Source of the DNA: Methylotenera sp.
GTDB lineage: Bacteria > Pseudomonadota > Gammaproteobacteria > Burkholderiales > Methylophilaceae
Length of the DNA stretch: 32,368 bases
Assembly (NCBI GenBank): GCA_014378845.1
Contig: JACMNB010000061.1
Location: forward strand, 1-32,368
Direction of reading: 5' to 3'
Part shown: positions 16,607-23,730 of the stretch, one piece after another
How positions within the stretch are numbered: the stretch's first letter is position 1
Layout: every line of letters begins with the position of its first letter
Notes under the pieces: generated by a model
The model's database searches: none
The model's input: the letters and a program-made list of their open reading frames with translations, nothing else
What the model was told of the DNA's origin: nothing
Position numbers and translations under genes: made by a program

Positions 16607-17344
16607 TTACAGCTTATAACCTTTGTGTATAGCCACCACGCCCGCGCTTAAGTTGTAGTAATCCACCTTACCTAAACCCGCATCAATCATCATTTGTTTG
16701 AGTGTTTCTTGGTCGGGGTGCATGCGGATACTTTCAGCCAAATATTGGTAGCTGGTCGCATCTTTGGCAAGCAATTTTCCCATTAGCGGCAATAACTTAA
16801 AGGAATATGCATCGTATAGTTTTTCAAGGGGCTGCCATACTTTCGAGAACTCCAATACCAGCAAGCGCCCACCCACTTTTAGTACGCGCTGCATTTCTTT
16901 TAGGGCAACATCCTTGTGCGTCATATTGCGCAAACCAAATGCCACAATCACGCAATCAAACTGTTCATCAGCAAACGGCAAGGCTTCAGCATTGCACTGC
17001 ATGGCTGGCACATTCAAGCCCGCGTCTATCATGCGGTCGCGACCCACGGAGAGCATGCTGGCGTTAATGTCGGTTAAAATAACTTCTCCATCAGAACCCA
17101 CTTTTTTGGCGAATAATTTACTTAAATCGCCGCTGCCGCCCGCAATATCTAATACGCTGTCGCCCGTTTTTACGCCGCTAATATCCACTGCAAAGCGCTT
17201 CCAGCCACGGTGCATGCCGGCCGACATCACATCGTTCATCAAATCATATTTGCTGGCGACCGAGTGAAAAACCTCGCCAACTTTTTGCTGTTTTTCGGCC
17301 TCGATAACATTTTTAAAGCCAAAATGTGTGGTTTTGTCTGTCAT
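16607..17344 (-). CDS. ubiE: Ubiquinone/menaquinone C-methyltransferase UbiE
   Basis: 245 aa (E. coli 251). It is a SAM-dependent C-methyltransferase of the quinone ring. The SAM motif I is [16 protein letters not shown] (about 63-78), preceded by the family signature [66 protein letters not shown] covers motifs II-III. The C-terminal [15 protein letters not shown] is the family end. It is the first ubi gene and lies 10 nt after the DUF971 gene. Whether menaquinone is also made cannot be told from this window. Confidence 0.97.
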   Translation of the reverse strand: MTDKTTHFGFKNVIEAEKQQKVGEVFHSVASKYDLMNDVMSAGMHRGWKRFAVDISGVKTGDSVLDIAGGSGDLSKLFAKKVGSDGEVILTDINASMLSVGRDRMIDAGLNVPAMQCNAEALPFADEQFDCVIVAFGLRNMTHKDVALKEMQRVLKVGGRLLVLEFSKVWQPLEKLYDAYSFKLLPLMGKLLAKDATSYQYLAESIRMHPDQETLKQMMIDAGLGKVDYYNLSAGVVAIHKGYKL

Positions 17345-17354
17345 GCTAACATCC

Positions 17355-17741
17355 TTAAATCATGTCCATTCTTTTATGCCCAGCCATTTCAAGTTTGGCA
17401 ATGTAATCTTGCCACATCGCTTCATAATGTTGGCCCAAATAATACAAATAATCCCATGAAAAAAGCCCCGTGTCGTGGCCGTCATCAAACACTAACTTGA
17501 CCGCGTAATTGCCGATGGGTTCGATTGCGGTGATATTCACAAGCTCTTTACCAAGTTGCAGTGTTTCTTGTCCTGCGCCGTGGCCGCGCACCTCGGCACT
17601 GGGCGAATGCACGCGCAAAAACTCGCAACTCAACATACATTCGGTGTTGTTATCGAACTTAATTTCCAATAGTTTAGACGCTTGATGTAAGCGAATATCA
17701 ATTGGGCGTGGTGAATCTGGACTTAAACCGCTCATATACAA
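17355..17741 (-). CDS. DUF971 protein (gamma-butyrobetaine hydroxylase-like N-terminal domain)
   Basis: 128 aa. A single domain of the DUF971 / GBBH-like N-terminal family, with [39 protein letters not shown] and [26 protein letters not shown]. The domain is linked to metal or Fe-S handling in related eukaryotic proteins, but its bacterial role is unknown. The DUF971-ubiE order is common in betaproteobacteria, and the 10-nt spacing implies one transcript with ubiE-ubiJ-ubiB. Two in-frame ATGs (17741, 17735) are both possible starts. Confidence 0.88.
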   Translation of the reverse strand: MYMSGLSPDSPRPIDIRLHQASKLLEIKFDNNTECMLSCEFLRVHSPSAEVRGHGAGQETLQLGKELVNITAIEPIGNYAVKLVFDDGHDTGLFSWDYLYYLGQHYEAMWQDYIAKLEMAGHKRMDMI

Positions 17742-17938
17742 GACAAAATAAACAAAATAAGATGATAGCAGATGCCGACTAGTCGCTCGTCAATTAGCGA
17801 TTTTTGTCACAACTTTTTTATTCGGGCCCCGTTTGTCGTTAAAAAACCACCACTCATCAGAAACTAGATTAAATATTGAAGGAGAGGTTGCTGATTTATT
17901 GGAATATTTTTTATAAACTGATACAGTGTAGCTAGTAA

Positions 17939-17970
17939 AAAAGTAGTCATATTGCAACTACTTTTGGGGA
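17939..17970 (+). promoter_or_regulatory. Hairpin touching the ribosome-binding site of the dynamin-like gene
   Basis: AAAAGTAG (17939-17946) and CTACTTTT (17958-17965) form a perfect 8-bp stem with an 11-nt loop. The SD sequence GGGGA (17966-17970) begins at the very next base, 5 nt before the ATG at 17976. A leader hairpin that abuts the SD could modulate translation, but the stem is AT-rich and weak, so this is only suggestive. The SD is what decides the start against the upstream TTG at 17952, which lies in the loop. Confidence 0.5.
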
Positions 17971-17975
17971 AACAT

Positions 17976-19934
17976 ATGGCAGAAAATAAATTAGCACATC
18001 AATTTGCAGCTTACTCTGAATGGCGTAAAGCATTGGTGGACAGTATTTGCGATTATCGCAGCTGGCTCAACGAGCAAGAGCTGAACGACGCGCAGATAGA
18101 CCAACGCATCACCAATTTGCTTGAACGCTTGCGCGAAGATAAGCTAAACGTGGCTTTTGTGGCAGAGTTTTCACGCGGTAAATCGGAGCTCATTAACGCG
18201 ATTTTCTTTGCCGATTATGGTCAACGTTTGCTGCCATCATCTGCAGGTCGCACCACCATGTGTCCAACCGAATTATTGTACGACCCAGCCAAGCCAACGG
18301 CCATCTCGATGTTGCCGATTGACACGCGCTCGTCTGATGCCACCACCACCGAATACAAGCGCTATCCTGACGAGTGGCATACCGTGCCTTTTAACGTAGA
18401 CAACAATGAAAGCATGATTGCGGCGTTTAAAGAAGTGAGTAGCACCAAGCGCGTAACTACCGAAGAAGCTGAAAAATACGGTTTGTATGATCCTAACAAC
18501 TCAGACGATGCGATGAGCTTAAACAAAGACGGCAGTATTGATATTCCTTGTTGGCGTTATGCCATGATTAACTTTCCACATCCTTTGTTAGAACAAGGCT
18601 TGGTGATTTTAGATACGCCAGGCTTAAATGCGATTGGTACCGAGCCTGAATTAACGCTGAACATGCTGCCAAACGCGCATGCAGTGCTGTTTATTTTGGC
18701 GGCCGATACGGGCGTAACTAAATCTGAAATTGATGTATGGCGCCAATATATTAGCGGCACGCGTTGGAAGCAAAAAGGTCGCTTGGCGGTACTCAATAAA
18801 ATTGACGGCCTGTGGGACGAGCTGAAAAACGAAGCAGAAATTGAAAAAGAGATTAACAAGCAAATTAAAACCAGTGCAGAGTTGTTGGGTTTAGAAACCA
18901 ATCAAATCTTCCCAACATCTGCGCAAAAAGGCTTGTTAGCTAAAATTAATGGCGATGATGCATTATTAGCGCAAAGCCGTTTGCCAGAGCTTGAAAAAGC
19001 GCTGTCTGATGAGCTAATTCCATCCAAAAAAGAAATCGTCCGCGATAACACTAAAAACGAGATTGAAGACTTAATCGGCAACTCAAACATGATTTTGGAT
19101 TCTCGCGTGGCTGGCGTGGTTGAGCAGCTTGAAGAGCTGAAAGGCCTGCGCGGCAAAAACGAAGACGTGGTTGAACACATGATGAACAAAGTGAAGGTAG
19201 ATAAAGAAAACTTTGAAAAAGGTTTACAACGCTTTCAAGCGCTACGCAGCGTTTTCTCGCAGCAAACCAATAAATTGTTTACTTTATTGGGCATGGAGGC
19301 GCTAAAAATGCAAGTGCATAACACGCGTGAAGCCATGTTAAAAGCCAATTTTACCAAAACGATTCGTGATGCAATGGATCACTTTTTTGCAGAGCAAAAA
19401 GGTCGTTTAGTGCAATCAGATGCACAAATCGACGAAATTAAAAAAATGATGGACGTGATGTACGATAAGTTCAGTAAAGAGCACGGCTTGCGTAAATCGG
19501 AGCCGCCTGCGTTTTCAACTTTGCGGTATCAAAAAGAGTTAGCCAAGCTTGAGCGTGCGTATAAAGAGCAATTTAACACCGCATTTAATATGATTGCTAA
19601 CGAGAAAATGACGTTAACCACCAAGTTTTTTGAGACATTGGCCAGCCGCGTGATTCATGTGTATGAAGTGGCAAACCGTGATGTAGAAAATTGGTTAAAA
19701 GCGGTAATCGCCCCTATGGAATCGCAAGTGCGCGAGCACCAATTGCAATTACGCCGCCGTTTAGAGAGCATTAAACGCATCTACAAAGCAACGGACACGC
19801 TGGAAGACCGTATTTTAGAACTGGAAAATATCGAGAAAAGCATTCGTGCACAAATGGCCGATTTGCAAATTTTGCGTCAACACATGGGAAATGCTTTGGA
19901 TTTTGAAAGCGAACCAATTGAAATGGCCGCCTAA
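17976..19934 (+). CDS. Bacterial dynamin-like GTPase
   Basis: 652 aa. GTPase-domain motifs are visible: P-loop AEFSRGKS (63-70, with Ala where Gly is usual), switch-I threonines T93/T94 in GRTTMCPTE, G3 DTPG (213-216) and G4 NKID (274-277). About 110 residues separate G2 and G3, a long insertion. After the G domain come long charged helices (about 350-640) with coiled-coil character, the stalk-like region of dynamin-family proteins. No membrane-spanning segment is seen, so membrane contact, if any, would be peripheral. Bacterial dynamin-like proteins remodel or protect membranes (family knowledge); the role of this one is unknown. The start is supported by the SD GGGGA. It is a single gene, convergent with rpoH, with a terminator between. 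Confidence 0.85.
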   Translation: MAENKLAHQFAAYSEWRKALVDSICDYRSWLNEQELNDAQIDQRITNLLERLREDKLNVAFVAEFSRGKSELINAIFFADYGQRLLPSSAGRTTMCPTELLYDPAKPTAISMLPIDTRSSDATTTEYKRYPDEWHTVPFNVDNNESMIAAFKEVSSTKRVTTEEAEKYGLYDPNNSDDAMSLNKDGSIDIPCWRYAMINFPHPLLEQGLVILDTPGLNAIGTEPELTLNMLPNAHAVLFILAADTGVTKSEIDVWRQYISGTRWKQKGRLAVLNKIDGLWDELKNEAEIEKEINKQIKTSAELLGLETNQIFPTSAQKGLLAKINGDDALLAQSRLPELEKALSDELIPSKKEIVRDNTKNEIEDLIGNSNMILDSRVAGVVEQLEELKGLRGKNEDVVEHMMNKVKVDKENFEKGLQRFQALRSVFSQQTNKLFTLLGMEALKMQVHNTREAMLKANFTKTIRDAMDHFFAEQKGRLVQSDAQIDEIKKMMDVMYDKFSKEHGLRKSEPPAFSTLRYQKELAKLERAYKEQFNTAFNMIANEKMTLTTKFFETLASRVIHVYEVANRDVENWLKAVIAPMESQVREHQLQLRRRLESIKRIYKATDTLEDRILELENIEKSIRAQMADLQILRQHMGNALDFESEPIEMAA

Positions 19935-19967
19935 AATTTAATCTGCAAAGCGTCAATTTTAAGTATG

Positions 19968-19997
19968 AAAAAGCCGACGTTTAGTCGGCTTTTTTTA
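19968..19997. terminator. Bidirectional terminator between the dynamin-like gene and rpoH
   Basis: AAAAAGCCGAC and GTCGGCTTTTTTT form an 11-bp GC-cored stem with a 5-nt loop (GTTTA). It has a T tract on the plus strand and the complementary A tract giving a T tract on the minus strand. It lies 34 nt after the plus-strand stop and about 16 nt after the rpoH stop. Confidence 0.9.
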
Positions 19998-20012
19998 ACA
20001 CTACATTTTAAA

Positions 20013-20870
20013 TTATGCAGTTGCCAGCATTAAACCTTTAATCTTTTGCATGGCTTTTTGCTCAATTTGGCGAATGCGCTCGGCAGAAACGCTAAATTCT
20101 GCGGCTAAATCGTGTAGCGTTAACGTTGCATTTTCAGTTAACCAACGCGCTTCCAGCACACGGCGGCTGCGTTCGTCTAAACTTTCCAGCGCTTTACTTA
20201 AACCAAGCGCTTGTGCTTTACCTGCTTGTTTCATTTCCAAATGTGTTGATGGCTCAGGACTTTCATCTTCTAAATAAGCAATTGGGCTAAAACTTTCATC
20301 GCCGTCATCGTCAATATGCGCGTCCAGCGAGATTTCATGACCGTTTAAGCGATATTCCATCTCCATAACTTCTTCTGGTTTTACATTGAGTTCGCGCGCG
20401 ATGCGTTTTACTTCATCGGGATGCAACGTTTCGTGGCCATTTTTCATGCTACGCAAATTAAAGAAAAGCTTACGCTGCGCTTTAGTAGTCGCGGTTTTGA
20501 CTAAACGCCAATTGCGCACAATATATTCGTTCATCTCGGCCTTAATCCAATGCATTGCGAATGAAACTAAACGCACACCGCGATCTGGGTCAAAGCGTTT
20601 GACTGCTTTCATTAGCCCAATATTACCTTCTTGAATTAAATCTGATTGTGGTAAACCGTAGCCCAAGTAGCCACGCGCGATGCTCACAACCAGCCTTAAA
20701 TGCGAAACTATCAGTTGTTGCGCGGCTTCTAAGTCATTATCATTTTTTAGGCGCGTGCCTAAATCGCGCTCTTCCTCTGCCGTTAGCAGCGGGAAAGCCT
20801 TAATGGCGCGCATGTATTGATCAAAACTATCTAATGAGCCAATTGACGGTATTGTTAAAGCGTTTATGAT
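20013..20870 (-). CDS. rpoH: Heat-shock sigma factor RpoH (sigma-32) with a non-canonical start
   Basis: 285 aa if started at ATC 20870 (E. coli 284). It directs RNA polymerase to heat-shock promoters. Regions are visible: 2.1-2.2 with HLRLVVSIARGYLGYGLPQSDLIQEGNIGLMKAVKRFDP, 2.3-2.4 with RLVSFAMHWIKAEMNEYIVRNWRLVKTATTKAQRKLFFNLR (including the RpoH box) and 4.2 with TLHDLAAEFSVSAERIRQIEQKAMQKIKGL. The first ATG is at 20813, but the 19 codons before it encode SIGSLDSFDQ, which aligns with VGNLDSYI of E. coli sigma-32. An AGGAG SD at 20875-20879 precedes ATC ATA AAC. An in-frame TAA at 20886-20888 and the lack of any ATG/GTG/TTG/CTG until 20813 leave ATC or ATA as the start. A CIRCE operator lies just upstream. 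Confidence 0.95.
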   Translation of the reverse strand: MINALTIPSIGSLDSFDQYMRAIKAFPLLTAEEERDLGTRLKNDNDLEAAQQLIVSHLRLVVSIARGYLGYGLPQSDLIQEGNIGLMKAVKRFDPDRGVRLVSFAMHWIKAEMNEYIVRNWRLVKTATTKAQRKLFFNLRSMKNGHETLHPDEVKRIARELNVKPEEVMEMEYRLNGHEISLDAHIDDDGDESFSPIAYLEDESPEPSTHLEMKQAGKAQALGLSKALESLDERSRRVLEARWLTENATLTLHDLAAEFSVSAERIRQIEQKAMQKIKGLMLATA

Positions 20871-20903
20871 GAAGCTCCTAAAAAATTATCAGCGAATCTT
20901 ATT

Positions 20904-20930
20904 TTAGCACTCTCAGTTGGAGAGTGCTAG
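20904..20930 (-). promoter_or_regulatory. CIRCE element (HrcA operator) upstream of rpoH
   Basis: TTAGCACTC (20904-20912), a spacer of exactly 9 bp and GAGTGCTAG (20922-20930) match the CIRCE consensus TTAGCACTC-N9-GAGTGCTAA at 17 of 18 positions. On the minus strand its right arm runs into TGCTAAAAT, an extended -10-like sequence, so bound HrcA would cover the rpoH promoter. HrcA is the CIRCE-binding heat-shock repressor (established); the hrcA gene itself is not in the window. Confidence 0.92.
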
Positions 20931-20988
20931 ATGCAAAAAGTTTCAAACCAGTAAATGTTTGTAACAGTGTATTGCAATCTGAGCTAAT

Positions 20989-21888
20989 TTAGGTTTGAGA
21001 GGAAGACTTAGAAACAGCAAAATAGGCAGCGATTACCCCCAGCAATAAAGCCAGTGCGCAGATGATTAAACTAACTGAAAAGTTAGGCAATCGCAGTGCA
21101 AAATTGGTTTGATAGTCCGCCACCAACGGTGCAAGCGCTTGATTAAGCTGAGTGATTACAGCCGCTGTAATCGCAAGTGCAAATAACCCGCCCAGCAAAC
21201 CATACAATGCGCCCGCATACAAAAATGGCCGCCGAATAAAGCTTTTAGTTGCGCCAATCAGTTGACTTAAGTTAATCTCGGCTTGCTGCGTTAAAATCTG
21301 CATGCGAATGGTATTGCCAATCACCGCTACAATCGCAAAAGCCAACAAAGCCGCCACAATCGTTAGCGCGCTTTGGCCAAGTGCTAGCAGCGCATTTAAG
21401 CGTTTTAACCACGCGCCATTCACAATGACTTCATCTACGCCGTCCAGCTTGCTTAATATGCTTTTTAGGGTTGCAATCGATGCGTTATCTAATTGTTTTG
21501 GTTCAATTAAAAAAGCATCTGGTAGCGGATTTTTTTCTAGTGAATTCAATATGTCTTTATTGGTATCGGCGGCTTGCAAATCCTTTAACGCATCATCTTT
21601 GCTGATAAATTTAAAGCGTTTGATTTGGTCTTCTTTATTTAGAGCGCTGGAAATGTTGGCAACCAAGCCGTCATCATGGTTTAAAGCCAAAAAAACACTG
21701 ATTTGCGATTCACTTTTTACATTGCTGACCAGACCATTTGCGCTATCAAGCACCGCATATAATAGGCTTGGCAGGGCAACTGTCACGCCAATTGCAAGGC
21801 AAATAAGTAGCGTACTTAGCATATTTGTTTTAAAGCGGCTCAGCACCAGTTTCAGCGTCTGCGCATGCTGATATAGCCAAGCGTTCAA
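20989..21888 (-). CDS. ftsX: Cell-division ABC transporter-like permease FtsX
   Basis: 299 aa. Four membrane segments are visible: about 21-45 (NMLSTLLICLAIGVTVALPSLLYAV), 170-192, 219-245 and 268-290, with a large periplasmic loop between the first and second. That loop (about 50-165) has the FtsX ECD pattern QISVFLALNHDDGLVANISSALNKEDQIKRFKFISKDDALKDL and the repeated LSKLDGVDEVIVNGAWLKRLNALL. FtsEX in the inner membrane controls septal peptidoglycan hydrolases through periplasmic partners (established). It overlaps ftsE by 4 nt, so they are coupled. The rpoH gene follows. Confidence 0.96.
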   Translation of the reverse strand: MNAWLYQHAQTLKLVLSRFKTNMLSTLLICLAIGVTVALPSLLYAVLDSANGLVSNVKSESQISVFLALNHDDGLVANISSALNKEDQIKRFKFISKDDALKDLQAADTNKDILNSLEKNPLPDAFLIEPKQLDNASIATLKSILSKLDGVDEVIVNGAWLKRLNALLALGQSALTIVAALLAFAIVAVIGNTIRMQILTQQAEINLSQLIGATKSFIRRPFLYAGALYGLLGGLFALAITAAVITQLNQALAPLVADYQTNFALRLPNFSVSLIICALALLLGVIAAYFAVSKSSSQT

Positions 21889-22583
21889 GTGACTGCTCCT
21901 GTACTTTGCGGGGCAGCATTTTCTGCCATCGCCATTTCAAGCTTGCCATGATTCAGATGCAATACTTTGTTGGTTGTGCCTGCACTGCCAAGCGCGTCGT
22001 GCGTGGCAATAATCACCGTCACGCCCACTTGTTGAAACGCCTTAAACAGGCTAATAATATCCGCCGCATAGTTGCGGTCTAAATTACCTGTTGGCTCATC
22101 GGCGATTAAAATAGAAGGCCGCGAAACCACTGCACGGGCGATTGCCAGCCGTTGTTGCTCGCCGCCCGATAGGGTAATTGGCATAACTTTTTCTTTGGCC
22201 AAAAGCCCAACTTTATCGAGCGCCGCGCGAATGCGTTTGCCCGCCTCATGCCCGGTAATGCCGTTAATCGCCAGCGGCAGCGCGACGTTGTGATAACAAT
22301 TGCGGTCGTACAACAATTTGTGGTCTTGAAACACCATGCCAAATTGGCGGCGCATAAATGGCAGCGTGGCTTCTTTTAGCTTGCTTACATTTTGGTTGTT
22401 GATTAATACGATGCCAGAAGTAGGGCGCTCAATCGTCGCAATCAGCTTTAGCAGCGTGCTTTTGCCAGCGCCAGAATGCCCCGTGACGTACACCATATCG
22501 CCGCGCGCAATGCTAAAACTCACGCCAGTCAGTGCCTCGTGGCTGCCAGGGTAGCGTTTGGTGACATTGTCGAAAGTAATCAT
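21885..22583 (-). CDS. ftsE: Cell-division ATP-binding protein FtsE
   Basis: 232 aa. It is the ATPase partner of FtsX. Motifs are Walker A GHSGAGKST (35-43), Q-loop Q86 in VFQDHKLL, signature LSGGEQQR (138-145), Walker B ILIADEP (D162, E163) with GNLD, and switch H195 in IATHD. The tail after about 218 (AENAAPQSTGAVT) is short, polar and unlike the core. In E. coli ftsE follows ftsY directly; here about 1.1 kb of insert separates them. No SD precedes the ATG. A -10 like TATAAT lies only 7 bp upstream, suggesting a very short leader. Confidence 0.97.
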   Translation of the reverse strand: MITFDNVTKRYPGSHEALTGVSFSIARGDMVYVTGHSGAGKSTLLKLIATIERPTSGIVLINNQNVSKLKEATLPFMRRQFGMVFQDHKLLYDRNCYHNVALPLAINGITGHEAGKRIRAALDKVGLLAKEKVMPITLSGGEQQRLAIARAVVSRPSILIADEPTGNLDRNYAADIISLFKAFQQVGVTVIIATHDALGSAGTTNKVLHLNHGKLEMAMAENAAPQSTGAVT

Positions 22584-23172
22584 GGTTTAGATTATAACGT
22601 TAAACACTTACACAGTCATTCTGAGCACAGCGAAGAATCCAGCTTTTATTCCCTCGCCTTTTAAGGGAGAGGGCTAGGGTGAGGGTAAAGTGGTGGAATT
22701 TGAAACAAGTCGGGGTTGCCCGACGGCAAGTTACTTTCTTTTGCTTAGTCCTTGCAGAAAGTAACCAAAGTAAACGACACCCCCTGCCATGGCCTGCGGC
22801 TTCCCTGCGCTACTCGACCAATCAGGCGGCTGCGGAACTCGCTGCGCTCTTAAGACCGGAAGGGTCTTCCCCAACCTCACTAAGTGCTAAAGCACTAAGT
22901 CGGTTGTGACACTAATCGCTGAAAACTCCTGATTCGTCTGCGTTGTACCCGCAAGGGGCATGTCCGCCAAGTGCCCGCACCTATGTGGCGATCTTGACGC
23001 CATCGGCATGGCAGCAGGGAATTGAAAGTCAAAACCAAGTACCACCGTAATTCTGAGCGTAGCGAAGAATCCAGCATTTATAAGACGTCAGTAAGCCATG
23101 CGGATTGCAGCGAATGCAAGAATTTTCAAAAGGCGGATTAGGCTGCGTTAATCGGCCTACGAGCTAAGGTTT
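22584..23172. repeat. Repeat-rich noncoding insert between ftsE and a 161-aa membrane-protein gene
   Basis: Two direct copies of a 27-29-bp repeat (ATTCTGAGC, then AGCGAAGAATCCAGC) lie at 22615-22643 and 23047-23075, about 430 bp apart. The segment between is GC-richer than the flanks and has a perfect 9-bp inverted repeat GTTACTTTC/GAAAGTAAC (22730-22738, 22757-22765). It also has a hairpin-like CTAAGTGC..GCACTAAG just after 22877. Short open frames exist (for example 22679-22909 plus and 22895-23077 minus), but they are repeat-derived, lack SDs and look spurious. The segment resembles a dispersed sequence found in many proteobacterial genomes; this is from memory and needs a search. Confidence 0.6.
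22591..22619 (-). promoter_or_regulatory. ftsEp: Putative ftsE promoter, nearly leaderless
   Basis: On the minus strand ATGACT (22619-22614) and TATAAT (22596-22591) are spaced by 17 bp. The -10 is perfect and the -35 keeps the TGAC core. Transcription would begin at about 22583-22585, at or next to the ftsE ATG. The -35 overlaps the end of a dispersed repeat at 22615-22643. The call rests on consensus match alone. Confidence 0.55.
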
Positions 23173-23658
23173 CTACTTAAGAACGCCATTCGAAATTAAA
23201 CTTTTGTGATGTTCGTTGATTTCAGAAACGACGTGGTGTCCTTTATTAATGTGTGTAAGAAATATTTCACTTGTTTTAGTGTATCTATGGCCAATACGAA
23301 CAGAGTAGGATTTAAAAAGCCAACTAAAAAAAGTTTGAAACATTACTGCACCATCTAGGTCTCTCCATAAAACTCCGTTTACACCTTTAGACCATGGAAA
23401 AATACCAGAATATACCCAAACACCAGTATCGTCATAATAAAGACTATAACTACGATTAAGTAAAGTTTGATACAAAACATAACTAAATGCCAATAATGTG
23501 GCAACTAAACCTAGTTTCCAGGAGTAGCCCCAGATGGCCACACATATAGGTAAAAATACAATTGTCGAAAGTAAAATGAGGCCAATATATGCAGTCCATG
23601 ATTTACCGCTTAAATTTTTAACTTCAGAAGGATTGCCAGCTAGAATTTTTTGTTCCAT
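23173..23658 (-). CDS. Unknown membrane protein with PH-like C-terminal domain
   Basis: 161 aa, not recognised as a named family. Two membrane segments (about 22-43 and 49-65) are followed by a beta-rich cytoplasmic part starting SYSLYYDDTGVWVYSGIFPWSKGVNGVLWRDLDGAV, then SYSVRIGHRYTKTSEIFLTHINKGHHVVSEINEHHKSL. That layout (two TMs, then strands with GVWVYSG, W/I-R-D-L and a final helix after INKGHHVVSEI) is like bacterial PH (bPH2/DUF304-type) proteins. This is an inference. The gene is AT-rich compared with ftsY and ftsE on either side and stands alone in what should be the ftsY-ftsE junction, so it was probably acquired. ATG at 23658; SD weak. Confidence 0.7.
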   Translation of the reverse strand: MEQKILAGNPSEVKNLSGKSWTAYIGLILLSTIVFLPICVAIWGYSWKLGLVATLLAFSYVLYQTLLNRSYSLYYDDTGVWVYSGIFPWSKGVNGVLWRDLDGAVMFQTFFSWLFKSYSVRIGHRYTKTSEIFLTHINKGHHVVSEINEHHKSLISNGVLK

Positions 23659-23730
23659 TTATTTATTTCTTTCTTTTATAGTTAAACTTCTGATTTGAAT
23701 TCCAGCTCTTAAAATTATATCTTAAGTTAC

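Noticed and set aside
22679-23077. 76-aa plus-strand and 60-aa minus-strand open frames in the repeat insert
   Set aside because: They lie inside or across the repeat-flanked segment, overlap each other, lack a good SD, and the composition is not protein-like. Such ORFs are often annotated as hypothetical but I do not support them as genes.
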